A stretch of DNA of 13,189 nucleotides from positions 1 to 13,189 of the forward strand of contig JAIXVS010000176.1 of NCBI GenBank assembly GCA_027482795.1. Direction: 5' to 3'. Position numbers and translations under genes: made by a program. This stretch comes from Rhodobacter sp. (GTDB taxonomy: Bacteria > Pseudomonadota > Alphaproteobacteria > Rhodobacterales > Rhodobacteraceae). Every line of letters starts with the position of its first letter. The stretch's first letter is position 1. The notes under the pieces are model-generated. The model saw nothing but the letters and a program-made list of their open reading frames with translations, was not told the origin of the DNA and searched no databases. Shown in pieces: positions 12,598-13,189 of this stretch.

Positions 12598-13189
12598 ATG
12601 CCGACCAATGTCGCCCTGACTGGCCTTGCTAAAGATTTAGCCGCACGCGCCGAAACTGGAAAACCTGTGCGAATCGGACTTGTTGGCGCAGGCGAAATGG
12701 GGACAGACATTGTCAGCCGCGTCGCCCATATGCGAGGAATCGAAATTGGCGCGATTAGCGAGTTGAACCCGCAGGCCGCAGGGCGCTCGGTCAGCATCGC
12801 CTATGGAGATCCTGACCGCGCGGTGGCCACCGACAGCACAGATGCGCTGAACGCCGCCATTGAATCGGGCCGCATCGCCACCACACAGCGCGTTGAAACG
12901 CTGCTGGAATCGGGCCTGATCGACGTTGTGATCGACGCAACGGGCATTCCTGCGGTTGGGGCTGAAATTGGCCTATCTGCAATGGAACATGGCAAACATC
13001 TGGTGATGATGAATGTCGAAGCCGACGTGACGATTGGAGCCTATCTGCGGTCAGAGGCCGAGCGCCTTGGCGTGGTTTATAGCCTTGGCGCGGGCGATGA
13101 GCCGTCTTCTTGTATGGAACTGATCGAATTTGTCAGCGCGATGGGTCACCGCATCATCAGCGCGGGCAAGGGTAAAAACAACCCGTTGA
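12598..13189 (+). CDS. NAD(P)-dependent oxidoreductase, homoserine dehydrogenase-like / SAF-domain type (C-terminus cut by window edge)
   Basis: Only the N-terminal 197 residues are inside the window; the frame is open to the right edge. A Rossmann fold begins at VRIGLVGAGEMGTDIV (24-39) with the GxGxxG dinucleotide loop, followed by LIDVVIDATGIPAVGAE (107-123), HGKHLVMMNVEADVTIG (131-147) and the landmark SAGKGKNNPL (188-197). This combination is what I know from predicted oxidoreductases that pair a homoserine-dehydrogenase-type NAD domain with a C-terminal SAF domain, often found in sugar and polyol catabolic loci. The SAF half itself cannot be seen here. ATG at 12598 has GAAGGAG upstream and a good promoter candidate. 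Divergence from the PfkB kinase suggests shared control and a shared pathway. Its reaction is not known from the sequence. Confidence 0.8.
   Translation, partial: MPTNVALTGLAKDLAARAETGKPVRIGLVGAGEMGTDIVSRVAHMRGIEIGAISELNPQAAGRSVSIAYGDPDRAVATDSTDALNAAIESGRIATTQRVETLLESGLIDVVIDATGIPAVGAEIGLSAMEHGKHLVMMNVEADVTIGAYLRSEAERLGVVYSLGAGDEPSSCMELIEFVSAMGHRIISAGKGKNNPL

Noticed and set aside
1..13189. CRISPR array, tRNA, rRNA, phage or defence genes
   Set aside because: No spaced direct-repeat array, no cloverleaf-like sequence and no recognisable proteins of those kinds were seen by eye; a tRNAscan or defence-system search was not possible.

Overview
The window reads as a chromosomal segment of an alphaproteobacterium, most likely a Rhodobacteraceae-type marine or freshwater organism. 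The evidence is moderately high GC, a PutA without an N-terminal DNA-binding domain next to a divergent Lrp/AsnC-type PutR, and RbsABC-like sugar importer genes typical of that group. The taxonomic call is an inference from gene style, not from a marker gene.

Layout. (1) Positions 1-2894, minus strand: the N-terminal 964 codons of bifunctional proline catabolic enzyme PutA, running off the left edge. (2) 2895-2998: a short divergent promoter region with a candidate Lrp-type inverted repeat. (3) 2999-3454, plus strand: putR. (4) 3455-4639: a graveyard of two degenerate IS3-family elements, both in minus orientation. The first keeps only an OrfA tail and an OrfB tail; the second keeps most of OrfB but with two visible frameshifts. 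(5) 4640-9326, minus strand: a likely operon of an epoxide-hydrolase-like alpha/beta hydrolase, a periplasmic sugar-binding protein, a duplicated-domain ABC ATPase and an RbsC-like permease. A strong intrinsic terminator sits between the binding-protein and ATPase genes. (6) 9327-9884: about 560 bp with no convincing gene, but with the hydrolase promoter candidate and a stable hairpin. (7) 9885-12199, minus strand: a PfkB-family kinase followed by two unrecognised genes that overlap each other by 8 bp. (8) 12200-12597: a 398-bp divergent control region with a 20-bp imperfect palindrome placed on a candidate kinase promoter. (9) 12598 to the right edge, plus strand: the N-terminal part of an NAD(P)-dependent oxidoreductase of the homoserine-dehydrogenase-like/SAF type.

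Working together: putA/putR is a self-contained proline-to-glutamate module. The remaining genes look like a carbohydrate or polyol uptake and catabolism locus: import by the ABC system, phosphorylation by the PfkB kinase, oxidation by the Rossmann enzyme, and an unknown contribution from the hydrolase and the two unknown proteins. The substrate cannot be told from sequence alone. I found no CRISPR array, tRNA, rRNA, phage or defence system. The most notable items are the uncharacterised catabolic locus with its two unknown coupled genes, the palindromic operator candidate and the intra-operon terminator.
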